DNA of 17,493 nt. Source: Gemmatimonadota bacterium (GTDB taxonomy: Bacteria; Gemmatimonadota; Gemmatimonadetes; Gemmatimonadales; GWC2-71-9). This document shows, in pieces, positions 1-7,660 of this stretch (position 1 is its first letter; every line of letters begins with the position of its first letter). A program made the position numbers and the translations under genes. The notes beneath the pieces were generated by a model. It made no database searches. It worked only from the letters and a program-made list of their open reading frames with translations, and was not told where the DNA came from. The stretch lies in assembly GCA_016180765.1 (NCBI GenBank), contig JACPAP010000234.1, positions 1 through 17,493 on the forward strand, read 5' to 3'.

Positions 1-1465
1 CTCGGAACCCGTCGACCCTCGGAAGCTCGTTCACGATGAGGAACCGGGAGGGTACTTTGTACGCCGCGAGGCGTTCGCGCGACCACTGCTGGATGCGGTC
101 GGTCTCGATGCGACAGCCCGCACGCGGGACCAGCGCCACGCACACCCGCTCACCCCATTCCGGGTCGTCCACGCCGACGACTGCGCACTCCTGCACATCC
201 GGGTGCTCGCGCAGCACCTCTTCGATCTCCAACGCCGACACCTTGTAGCCGCCGGTCTTGATGATGTCCACGCTCTTCCGGCCGAGTATCCGATAGCCAC
301 CCGGTTCGACCACGGCCATGTCGCCGGTCCTGAACCATCCGTCGTGGAACGCCTGGCGCGTGGCCTCGGGTTGGCCCAGGTATTCCCGGAAGACCATGGG
401 GCCGCGTACTTCGATTTCGCCCGGCGTCCCCGGCGCCACCTCGCGCCCGCCGTCGTCCACCAGCCGGACTTCGACGCCCGGCAGGGGCGTGCCGACGTGC
501 CCGGCCGTGCGTGGGCCGCGGACCGGATTCGACAGCGCCATGCCGATCTCCGTCATTCCGTAGCGCTCCAGCAAGGTGTGGCCGCTGATGTCGCGCCATC
601 GGTCCAGCACGCCCACCGGCAGCGCTGCCGAGCCGGACACCATCAGCCGAAGCCCGCCACAGGCATCCGACATCCGAGCCTGATCTTCCGGGGCCGCCCG
701 CTCCCACGCCGCGATGAGCCGGGCGTAGATGGTTGGAACCGCCATGAACAGCGTGACTCCGCCCGCCATCAGGCGCCGCCACGCCTCGCCCGCGTCGAAC
801 CGCGGCATCAGCTCGCAGGTAGCCCCGGACCAGAGCGCGCACGTGAGCACGTTGACCACGCCATGGACGTGGTGCAGCGGAAGGACGCCCAGCACGCAAT
901 CCTCCGCGGACCACTCCCAGGCGGCGACCAGGCTCTGCACCTGGGCGGCGAGATTGGCGTGCGTCAACACGGCGCCCTTCGGCTTCCCGGTCGTCCCGCT
1001 GGTATAGAAGATCTGCGCGCGCCGCTCCGTGGCGACGCTCGGAAGCGTGCCCGCGGCGTGATCCGGCGCGGCGGGCCACACCAGCAACCGTGTCCCGTGT
1101 CGCCGGGCAATCGGCTCGACGCGCTCCGCCAGCTCGGGATGCGCCACTACGGCCAGCGCCCCGGAATCCACGATGGCGTATTCCAGCTCCGGGGGCGGAT
1201 GGGAGACCGCGAGCGGCACGGCGACGCCGCCGGCGCGCCAGATGCCCCACTGGGTCGCCACCCAATGGAAGCTGGGCGGGACCAGGTAGGCCACGCGGGC
1301 TTCGCCCAGATCGTTTTTGCCCTCGAGCAGCGCGGTCGCGACCGCGTGCGACGCGGCCAACAACTCGCGGTACGTGAATCGGCCGTCCCGCGCCACGATG
1401 GCGGTGCGGTCCGCGTGCGCCGCCGCGCGCTCGACGATCGGGAGGTCCGGTGCCCGGCTGGTCAT
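1..1465 (-). CDS. Malonyl-CoA synthetase-like acyl-CoA ligase (MatB/ACSF3 type), C-terminus cut by window edge
   Basis: ATP-dependent ligase that would activate a short carboxylic acid, possibly malonate, to its CoA thioester through an acyl-adenylate; cytoplasmic. The ATG at 1465 opens a frame without a stop to base 1 (488 codons). Seen motifs: phosphate-binding YTSGTTGKPKG at about residues 154-164, YGMTE at 302-306, TGD at 380-382 and GRKSVDIIKTGGYKVS at about 393-408. The stretch HHVHGVVNVLTCALWSGA after the P-loop motif resembles the malonyl-CoA synthetase branch, so malonate or methylmalonate is my first substrate guess; a general fatty-acid ligase is the alternative. The last residues read LPRVDGFR, where the family normally has LPRNxxGK with the catalytic lysine; this could be real divergence or a contig-end artefact. 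It is divergent from the S9 peptidase. No other gene of the pathway is visible. Confidence 0.88.
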   Translation of the reverse strand, partial: MTSRAPDLPIVERAAAHADRTAIVARDGRFTYRELLAASHAVATALLEGKNDLGEARVAYLVPPSFHWVATQWGIWRAGGVAVPLAVSHPPPELEYAIVDSGALAVVAHPELAERVEPIARRHGTRLLVWPAAPDHAAGTLPSVATERRAQIFYTSGTTGKPKGAVLTHANLAAQVQSLVAAWEWSAEDCVLGVLPLHHVHGVVNVLTCALWSGATCELMPRFDAGEAWRRLMAGGVTLFMAVPTIYARLIAAWERAAPEDQARMSDACGGLRLMVSGSAALPVGVLDRWRDISGHTLLERYGMTEIGMALSNPVRGPRTAGHVGTPLPGVEVRLVDDGGREVAPGTPGEIEVRGPMVFREYLGQPEATRQAFHDGWFRTGDMAVVEPGGYRILGRKSVDIIKTGGYKVSALEIEEVLREHPDVQECAVVGVDDPEWGERVCVALVPRAGCRIETDRIQQWSRERLAAYKVPSRFLIVNELPRVDGFR

Positions 1466-1510
1466 CGCGTCACAAGCTGGTGTCTCCATGCCCGGGCCGC
1501 AATCCAGTCA

Positions 1511-1616
1511 TTCACCGCAGAGACCGCAGAGATTGCAACGAGAGAGCGCAGAGGTGGTTCTTGTGAGAGACCCCATCCAATCCCTTCTCTGCGCCCTCTG
1601 CGCCCTCTGCGGTGAA
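1511..1616. repeat. Intergenic inverted array of CGCAGAG units
   Basis: The left part carries CGCAGAG at 1516-1522, 1525-1531 and 1547-1553. The right part carries its complement CTCTGCG at 1587-1593, 1596-1602 and 1605-1611, exactly 9 bases apart. The outer ends TTCACCGCAGAG (1511-1522) and CTCTGCGGTGAA (1605-1616) are perfect complements, so a long imperfect hairpin can form. I recognise, from memory only, this kind of sequence as a dispersed intergenic repeat in many environmental bacterial genomes. It lies between divergent genes, so it is not placed as a classic terminator. Confidence 0.8.
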
Positions 1617-1680
1617 TACGATGTGGGACCCGGCTTTCCAGATGTGGTCCGGCCCGTAACTTTGACCTGGATTCCCGCCT

Positions 1681-1684
1681 GAGG
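1681..1684 (+). promoter_or_regulatory. Ribosome binding site of the S9 peptidase
   Basis: GAGG lies five bases before the ATG at 1690 and supports that start over the immediately following in-frame ATG at 1693. No convincing sigma70 promoter fits the gap: a TTGACC at 1662-1667 would place its -10 on the start codon itself. Confidence 0.5.
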
Positions 1685-1689
1685 CTTCT

Positions 1690-3744
1690 ATGATGAGAAC
1701 CGTGAAATGGCTGGCAGCGATCGCGCTGGTAGCATGCGTCCCTTGGCCGTATGCGGCGGCCCAAACGCCCCGTCCCATGGGCATCGTGGACATGATCAAT
1801 ATCCCGTCGCTGGGCGACCCCCGGCTCTCGCCCGACGGCCGGCAGCTGCTCTACACGCTCAGCACCGCGGACTGGAAGGCCAATCGCCGCGTATCGCACA
1901 TCTGGCGGGTGAACGTGGACGGCAGCGGCACGGTGCAGCTGACCAGCGGGGTCCGGGGCGAGAGCAGCCCCCGATGGTCGCCCGACGGTTCCCAGATCGC
2001 GTTCGTTGCTACCCGAAGCGACACCGGACAGGCGCAAGTCTATCTCATCAGCAACGCCGGCGGCGAGGCGCGGCAGCTGACCAACCATGCGACCAGCGCC
2101 TCGAACATCACGTGGTCGCCCGGCGGTGACGCCATCTATTTCCTGGCATCCGACCCCAAGACCGTCGAGGAGAAGCAGAAAGACCGCGTCAAAGACGACG
2201 TGTACGCCTTCGACGAGAACTACCAACAGCGCCACCTGTGGAAGGTGGCCGTGCCTGCGGGCACCGAACAGCGCGTCACGGAAGGCGACTACACAATGCA
2301 GTCTTACACGCTTTCGCGGGATGGCCGGCGCGTCGCCTTCCACCGAACGCCCACGCCGCTGTTCGGGTCCATGGCGGAAGGTGAAGTGTGGGCGATGGAC
2401 GCCACAGGATCCGCGGCGGTCCAGCTCACGCGTAACGGCATCCCCGAAGGCGGGGCCACCTTCTCGCCCGATAATTCGCAGGTCCTCTTCGTGGCCGGCG
2501 GGAACGCCCGGTTCGAGACCTACTACAACGGCAATCTCTTCGTGGTGCCCGCCGCGGGTGGCCAGGCTCGGCTGCTGGTGCCGGACCTCCCCTACGAGGT
2601 GGGCGCCGCGGAGTGGTCGAGCGACGGCCGGTCCATCTTCTTCACGGCCAACCTGGGCGTGCACAGCGAGCTGTTCCAGTTGGACGTCGCTACGGCCGGG
2701 CTCACCCAGCTCACCGACGGGCGGCACGCCATCCGGTCCTGGAGCTACGATTCCAAGAGCGGACGCCACGTGATGAGCTTCGATGAGCCCACCAACCCCG
2801 GCGAGGCGTGGGTGTTCCAGGGAAGCGGCTCACCCGCACAGGTGACGCACGTGTTCGACGACGTCGCCAAGACCTACAAGCTGCCCCGCCAGGAGAAGAT
2901 CACCTGGAAAGGCGCGGATGGCGTGACGGTCGACGGCCTGCTGTATTACCCGACGGATTACCAGTCGGGGACGGGTTACCCGCTGGCGGTGCAGACCCAC
3001 GGGGGCCCGCAGGCCTCGGACAAGTTCGGGTTCGCCGCCGGGACCAGTAGCTACGTACCGGTGCTCACCGGGAAGGGCTACGCCGTGCTCAGGCCCAACT
3101 ACCGGGGGAGCACGGGGTACGGCAACGCATTTCTCCGGGACATGGTGGGCCACTACTTCAAGAATGCCCACCTGGACGTGATGACCGGCGTGGACCAGGT
3201 GATCCGGATGGGCGTGGCGGACAGCACCCGGATGGCCAAGATGGGCTGGTCGGGCGGCGGTCACATGACCAACAAGATCATCACCTTCACCAGTCGCTTT
3301 AAGGCGGCGGCATCGGGGGCGGGTGCCGCGAACTGGATCTCGATGTACGCGCAGAGCGACGTGCGCTTCCCCCGCACGCCGTGGTTCGGGGGTACCCCCT
3401 GGCAACGGAACGCCCCTATCGACGTCTACTGGGAAAACTCACCGCTCAAGTACGTGGCCAACGTCCGGACGCCGACGATTTTCTTCGTGGGGGAAAACGA
3501 CCCCCGGGTGCCCATGCCGCAATCGGTGGAGATGTACCGCGCCCTCAAGTCCAGCGGCGTGCCCACGCACCTGTACGTGGCGCCCAGGGAGCCGCACGGG
3601 TGGGGCGAGCTGCGGCATCAGCTCTTCAAGATGAACGTGGAGCTGGCCTGGTTCGAGAAGTACGTGACAGGACGGGAGTACGTGTGGGAGAAGGCGCCGG
3701 GAGAGGAGCAGGCTGCGACGGCTGGAGTGAGCTCACGGCCGTGA
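1690..3744 (+). CDS. Exported S9-family serine peptidase (prolyl oligopeptidase / acylaminoacyl-peptidase type)
   Basis: Serine peptidase that would cut short peptides outside the cytoplasm. The 684-residue product starts with a Sec-type signal peptide (hydrophobic core at about residues 8-24, ending near AAAQ). A TolB/WD40-like beta-propeller follows, roughly residues 35-370, with repeated SPDG motifs such as RLSPDGRQLL and PRWSPDGSQIAF. The C-terminal alpha/beta-hydrolase domain, roughly 430-670, holds the triad: Ser521 in GWSGGGHM, Asp604 in GENDPRVP and His636 in EPHGWGE. Length and domain order match the S9C group. Substrate preference (dipeptidyl, acylaminoacyl or oligopeptidase) cannot be told from sequence alone. 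It is probably transcribed alone, since the gene upstream is divergent and the one downstream convergent. Confidence 0.95.
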   Translation: MMRTVKWLAAIALVACVPWPYAAAQTPRPMGIVDMINIPSLGDPRLSPDGRQLLYTLSTADWKANRRVSHIWRVNVDGSGTVQLTSGVRGESSPRWSPDGSQIAFVATRSDTGQAQVYLISNAGGEARQLTNHATSASNITWSPGGDAIYFLASDPKTVEEKQKDRVKDDVYAFDENYQQRHLWKVAVPAGTEQRVTEGDYTMQSYTLSRDGRRVAFHRTPTPLFGSMAEGEVWAMDATGSAAVQLTRNGIPEGGATFSPDNSQVLFVAGGNARFETYYNGNLFVVPAAGGQARLLVPDLPYEVGAAEWSSDGRSIFFTANLGVHSELFQLDVATAGLTQLTDGRHAIRSWSYDSKSGRHVMSFDEPTNPGEAWVFQGSGSPAQVTHVFDDVAKTYKLPRQEKITWKGADGVTVDGLLYYPTDYQSGTGYPLAVQTHGGPQASDKFGFAAGTSSYVPVLTGKGYAVLRPNYRGSTGYGNAFLRDMVGHYFKNAHLDVMTGVDQVIRMGVADSTRMAKMGWSGGGHMTNKIITFTSRFKAAASGAGAANWISMYAQSDVRFPRTPWFGGTPWQRNAPIDVYWENSPLKYVANVRTPTIFFVGENDPRVPMPQSVEMYRALKSSGVPTHLYVAPREPHGWGELRHQLFKMNVELAWFEKYVTGREYVWEKAPGEEQAATAGVSSRP

Positions 3745-3745
3745 G
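3727..3745. repeat. Two overlapping palindromes at a convergent gene junction
   Basis: GTGAGCTCAC (3727-3736) and CTCACGGCCGTGAG (3732-3745) are each perfect palindromes and share five bases, so only one can fold at a time. They cover the stop codon of the S9 peptidase (3742-3744) and lie 13 bases from the end of the convergent NagB/PIG-L gene. There is no T-run on either side, so a bidirectional rho-independent terminator is possible but not shown. Confidence 0.5.
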
Positions 3746-3757
3746 ACCCGCTGCCGG

Positions 3758-5566
3758 TCATCGCTGGATGACGTAGGCCTCCATCGCACAGTACTCCGGC
3801 AGTCCCAGGCGGTCGGCCTGTGCCGCGGTTTCCTGGTTGCGTGCCTCCACTCGCTGCCAGAACTCCCGCTCGTCGTGACCGCCGGGGAACGGGGCGACGT
3901 CCTTCTGCGACTCGTGCTTGAAAATCGCGAGGATCTTGGTCCGCAGTTCGTCCTGCGACAGCGGTACCAGCACGTCCGCCTCCGTGATGGACCACTCCTG
4001 CCATGCGCCGCGATAGAGCCACACCTCGGGCCGTGGAGCGCGGACGCCCTCCAGCGCCCGCTCGACCGCCCCTTTGCACAGCCGGTGGGTGCCGTGCGGG
4101 TCAGAAAGATCCCCGGCGACAAACACGAGGTCAGGCTGCACTTCCTCGAGTATGCGCCTCACGATCGCCACATCCTCATCGCCTACGGGGCGCTTGCGCA
4201 CCTCGCCGGTCCGGTAGAAGGGAAGATTCAGGAACCGCGCGACGCCGCCAGGAAGCCCCAGAGACTCCAGCGCGGAGACTGCCTCGGACTCCCGGATCAT
4301 CCGCTTCAGTTCCTGGACCGTGGGCGGGTCGGCCTCGCCGGGCGCCTTCCGCCCCAGGTCGTGTTCGATCGTCTCGCGCACCGTCCGGACCCGGGCGGCG
4401 TCGAGCGCCAACGTCGTGGCCGCCCGCTCCACGAAGTCGAGGGAGCGGCGTACGTCGTGGTCGAACACGGCGATGTTGCCGCTCGTCATATACGCCACCA
4501 CGATCGCGTTCTCATTCTCCCAGAGCTTGCGCAGGATCCCGCCCATCGAGATCACGTCGTCGTCCGGGTGCGGGGAGAAGACCAGTACCCGCTTGCGCGC
4601 AGGCAACCGTGCCCGGCCCCGGATCTTCTCCCGCAGGCGGTTGAACACCTCACCGTTGATGGGTCCGGCCGTCCCGTAGGTAGCCAGGAGCGGACTCAGG
4701 TGGTGGTCGGCGTAGTCCCGGGCAGCGAGCTTGAGGATCGCTTTGCCGGTCTCTGCGGCGAGCCAGACTACGGCCCGCTCTCGCATCGCCGGCGTCCATT
4801 CCACCGGCTGCAACACCCAGGGTGTGGCGATGCGCGTGAGCTCGGCCGCCGCCGCGAGGTCCAGGTAGCAGGCGGTGTTCGGGTGCTGCTGGAGGAAGGT
4901 CGCCGCGACGTCGGGCGACACCGGCCCTTCGACGGCCCGCCGCACGATCGCAGCCTTGTGCTCGCCGGTGGCGATGAGGGCCATCTCCCGCGCCTGCATG
5001 ATAGTGGCGACGCCCATCGTGAGCGCCTCGCGAGGCACGTTGTCTTCCCCGAAGAAATCGCCGGCCGCATCGCGACGCGTGATCGTGTCCAGCGTGACCA
5101 GCCGGGTGCGCGAGTCGGCTGGTGAGCCCGGCTCGTTGAAACCGATGTGCCCGGTGCGGCCGATCCCCAGGATTTGGAAATCAATCCCCCCGTGCTCCGC
5201 GATGCTGCGCTCGTAATCGGCGCAGGCAAGAGCCAGGCGCTCCCGCGGGGCGCCACCGTCCGGGATGTGGACCTTGTCCGGCCGGATGTTGATGTGCTCG
5301 AAAAAATTCTCCCACATGTAGCGCCGGTAGCTCTGCGGGTTGTCCGGCGCCATGGGGTAGTACTCGTCGAGATTGAAGGTGACCACCCGGGAGAAATCCA
5401 GCTCGCCGGCCTGATGGCGACGGATCAGCTCCCGGTAGATGCCGATCGGCGTACTTCCGGTGGCCAGCCCGAGGACGCAACGTCCCTGGGCCGTCAGCGC
5501 CTGCCGAATGACGTCCGCCATCCGGCCAGCGACGAGGACGGCGACATCCTCGCTGTCCCGTACCAC
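3758..5566 (-). CDS. NagB-like (glucosamine-6-phosphate deaminase/isomerase) domain fused to a PIG-L/LmbE deacetylase domain
   Basis: Two-domain cytoplasmic enzyme likely acting on amino sugars or their phosphates. The N-terminal part (about residues 1-250) is NagB-like: LGLATGSTP, NLDEYY with Asp67, and GIGRTGHIGFNEPGS with His140 and Glu145. E. coli NagB has Asp141, His143 and Glu148 in the last motif; with the same spacing, the Asp is Thr138 here, so classical deaminase chemistry is uncertain. The C-terminal part (about 320-600) is a PIG-L/LmbE zinc deacetylase: SPHPDDD with His333, Asp335 and Asp336, and DPHGTH with His494 as likely third ligand. Similar fusions are known in Bacteroidetes. 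The start is a GTG without a good ribosome binding site. The in-frame stretch upstream (ERIRTVV) resembles the family N-terminus but holds no ATG, GTG or TTG before a TAG. Divergent from the GH9 gene. Confidence 0.9.
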   Translation of the reverse strand: MVRDSEDVAVLVAGRMADVIRQALTAQGRCVLGLATGSTPIGIYRELIRRHQAGELDFSRVVTFNLDEYYPMAPDNPQSYRRYMWENFFEHINIRPDKVHIPDGGAPRERLALACADYERSIAEHGGIDFQILGIGRTGHIGFNEPGSPADSRTRLVTLDTITRRDAAGDFFGEDNVPREALTMGVATIMQAREMALIATGEHKAAIVRRAVEGPVSPDVAATFLQQHPNTACYLDLAAAAELTRIATPWVLQPVEWTPAMRERAVVWLAAETGKAILKLAARDYADHHLSPLLATYGTAGPINGEVFNRLREKIRGRARLPARKRVLVFSPHPDDDVISMGGILRKLWENENAIVVAYMTSGNIAVFDHDVRRSLDFVERAATTLALDAARVRTVRETIEHDLGRKAPGEADPPTVQELKRMIRESEAVSALESLGLPGGVARFLNLPFYRTGEVRKRPVGDEDVAIVRRILEEVQPDLVFVAGDLSDPHGTHRLCKGAVERALEGVRAPRPEVWLYRGAWQEWSITEADVLVPLSQDELRTKILAIFKHESQKDVAPFPGGHDEREFWQRVEARNQETAAQADRLGLPEYCAMEAYVIQR

Positions 5567-5634
5567 GACCGTGCGGATCCGCTCGCGCTCCCTGCAACCT
5601 TCAATCGCGGTCGGTCCCGCACGGCCCGTGGTGG

Positions 5635-5664
5635 TTGCTATGCTCTCGGTCGTTAGCTATGCTC
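5635..5664 (+). promoter_or_regulatory. Possible promoter / operator with direct repeat GCTATGCTC
   Basis: The 9-base repeat GCTATGCTC occurs at 5637-5645 and 5656-5664, 19 bases apart, in the 161-base gap between divergent genes. TTGCTA (5635-5640) and TATGCT (5659-5664), separated by 18 bases, form a moderate sigma70-like match reading toward the GH9 gene. The repeats could equally be an operator shared by both directions. Confidence 0.3.
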
Positions 5665-5727
5665 GCGAGGCTGTCCGCGGGAACCTAAGACGCCCCCGGG
5701 GAAAGTGTCAACCAGCCGGTTCATGGG

Positions 5728-7539
5728 ATGACCGCACCTTCGTTCGTGGCCGCGGCGACGATCCTCGCCGCGGCGTGCGTAGCTCCTCGGACGGGAACCC
5801 GACCTGAGGCCGCGAGCCGGATCCGGGTCAACCAGCTCGGCTACCTCCCGGAAGGAGGGAAGGTCGCCGTGGTCTGCTCCCTCGAGCCGCGCGCCTTCCG
5901 GAAGTTCGTCGTGGTAGACGAGCGCGGTCGCCGTGTCCTGGGCCCGCTGCCGGCGGAACCCGCAGAGCCGTTTGCGGCGTGTACGTCCGTCCACCGACTC
6001 GACTTCTCGGCGCTCCGGCGGGAGGGCCGCTACCGGATCGTGCTGGAGGGTGTGACGTCACCCTGGGTGCGGGTGGACCGGGTCGCGTACACCGGCACGG
6101 CCGACACGCTCCTCCGTTACCTGCGCCAGCAGCGATCGGGCTTCAACCCGGCGTTCCAAGACTCCGTCCACACGCGGGACGGCATCCTCGTGGACCACCC
6201 GACGCGTGCGGGTGAGTTCATCCCGGTGAGCGGCGGCTGGCACGATGCGGCCGACTATCTCCAGTACGGGACGACCTCGGCACACGCCACCTTCATGATG
6301 CTGATGGCGTATCGGGACCACCCGCTTGCGTTCGTGGACGTCGTGGGCGCGGATGGCCTGCCCGGCGCCAACGGCGTCCCCGACATCCTCGACGAGGCGC
6401 GCCATGGGCTCGAGTGGCTCCTGAAGATGTACCCTGAAGACGACCTCCTCCTGAACCAGATCGGCGACGACCGCGACCACCGCTACTGGGACCTGCCGAG
6501 CCAGGACTCGTCCGACTACGGCTGGGGCCATGGCGGACCGCGCCCGGTCTACCCGTGCACCGGCAAACCGCAGGGGCTCTTCGGGCACCGCAACCGATCG
6601 ACTGGACTGGCGTCCACGGCGGGGAAGTACGCGGCGGCCTTCGCGCTGGGCGCGCAGCTGTTCGCGGAGCGCGACCCGACGTTCGCCCGCGTCCTGCGCG
6701 AGAAGGCGCACGCCGCGTACGCGCTCGGGCGCGCCAACCCCGGTGTCTGCCAGACGGCCCCCGCGATGGCGCCGTACTTCTACGAGGAGGACAACTGGGC
6801 CGACGACATGGAGCTGGCGGCCGCCGAGCTGTACGCGCTTGCCGGCGAGGAGCGGTACCTGGAAGAGGCGCTCGAGTACGCCGGGATGGAGCCGGTGACG
6901 CCGTGGATGGGGGAGGACACGGCCCGGCACTACCAGTGGTACCCGTGGCATAACAACGGCCACTACGAGACCTGGCGCCGCGCGGCAAGGGAGGACGCGC
7001 GGGCCGAAATGGCTCGCTACTACCGGCGCGGCCTCGAGGCGGTAGCCGCCCGTACCCGGAACGGGTTCCGCGTAGGTGTCCCGTTCATCTGGTGCTCGAA
7101 CAACCTGATCGCCTCGTTCGCCACGCAGGCGCTCTTCTACAGAACCATGACGGGCGACACGACGTATCTCGGGGTCGAGACGGCGGCGGTGGACTGGCTC
7201 TTCGGAGTGAACCCGTGGGGGGTCTCGATGGTGATCGGGCTACCCCAGTGGGGGACGACCCCCCGGGACCCCCACTCGGTCGTCGCGAAGGAGCTGGGCG
7301 TGCACTGGCTGGTTGGCGGCCTCGTGGACGGCCCGGTCTACGCCTCGATCTTCCGGAACCTGCGCGGCATCCGGCTATTCGAGCCCGACGAGTATGCGCG
7401 GTTCAACACCGGCCTCGTGGTCTACCACGACGACCTGGGCGACTACGCGACCAACGAACCGATCATGGACGGGACCGCGAACCTCACCTACCTCCTCGCT
7501 GCGCTCTCGGCGGACGCCTCGTCCCCGGCATCGCGGTGA
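5728..7539 (+). CDS. Exported glycoside hydrolase family 9 with N-terminal CelD-type Ig-like domain
   Basis: Inverting glycosidase that would cleave beta-1,4-linked glucan or glucosamine-containing chains outside the cytoplasm. The 603-residue product begins with a short hydrophobic segment (residues 6-17, ending LAAAC), possibly a lipoprotein signal with Cys17, although basic N-terminal residues are missing. A CelD-like Ig domain follows (about 30-110; RVNQLGYLP is typical), then the catalytic (alpha/alpha)6 domain. GGWHDAADY holds the two conserved aspartates, Asp173 and Asp176; near the C-terminus DYATNE holds the catalytic acid Glu577. NPWGVSMVIG at about 492-501 matches the family's NPxGxS stretch. 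Family 9 is mostly endoglucanases, but exo-beta-glucosaminidases are known; the divergent NagB/PIG-L neighbour makes the latter worth considering. Start 5728 is the only ATG in frame; its ribosome binding site is weak. The 121-base gap downstream shows only a weak GGGCG/CGCCC hairpin. Confidence 0.93.
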   Translation: MTAPSFVAAATILAAACVAPRTGTRPEAASRIRVNQLGYLPEGGKVAVVCSLEPRAFRKFVVVDERGRRVLGPLPAEPAEPFAACTSVHRLDFSALRREGRYRIVLEGVTSPWVRVDRVAYTGTADTLLRYLRQQRSGFNPAFQDSVHTRDGILVDHPTRAGEFIPVSGGWHDAADYLQYGTTSAHATFMMLMAYRDHPLAFVDVVGADGLPGANGVPDILDEARHGLEWLLKMYPEDDLLLNQIGDDRDHRYWDLPSQDSSDYGWGHGGPRPVYPCTGKPQGLFGHRNRSTGLASTAGKYAAAFALGAQLFAERDPTFARVLREKAHAAYALGRANPGVCQTAPAMAPYFYEEDNWADDMELAAAELYALAGEERYLEEALEYAGMEPVTPWMGEDTARHYQWYPWHNNGHYETWRRAAREDARAEMARYYRRGLEAVAARTRNGFRVGVPFIWCSNNLIASFATQALFYRTMTGDTTYLGVETAAVDWLFGVNPWGVSMVIGLPQWGTTPRDPHSVVAKELGVHWLVGGLVDGPVYASIFRNLRGIRLFEPDEYARFNTGLVVYHDDLGDYATNEPIMDGTANLTYLLAALSADASSPASR

Positions 7540-7647
7540 CGCCCCGGCCGTGCTGCACGTGGGCGCGGTAACTCACGCCCGCTTCATACCCACGCCAGCC
7601 TGGTGCCCCGGACCAGCCCGCGATAGCATACCGAGCACCACCCATCC

Positions 7648-7651
7648 GGAG
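7648..7651 (+). promoter_or_regulatory. Ribosome binding site fixing the start of the first D-aminoacylase
   Basis: GGAG lies nine bases before the ATG at 7661. The reading frame is open much further upstream, into the GH9 gene, but this site and the lipoprotein signal directly after the ATG decide for 7661. Confidence 0.55.
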
Positions 7652-7660
7652 CCTCGGGTC

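Noticed and set aside
203..1615. Long plus-strand open frame opposite the acyl-CoA ligase
   Set aside because: High-GC shadow; its translation has no family motif, while the opposite strand gives a complete set of adenylation motifs.
1511..1616. CRISPR array
   Set aside because: Units are 7-9 bases, inverted and without unique spacers.
1662..1694. Sigma70 promoter TTGACC with TATGAT before the S9 peptidase
   Set aside because: The -10 match overlaps the start codon and the spacer is too long, so it would need a leaderless mRNA that ignores the GAGG site.
7540..7660. Terminator after the GH9 gene
   Set aside because: Only a five-base GGGCG/CGCCC stem with a ten-base loop and no T-run; too weak to call.
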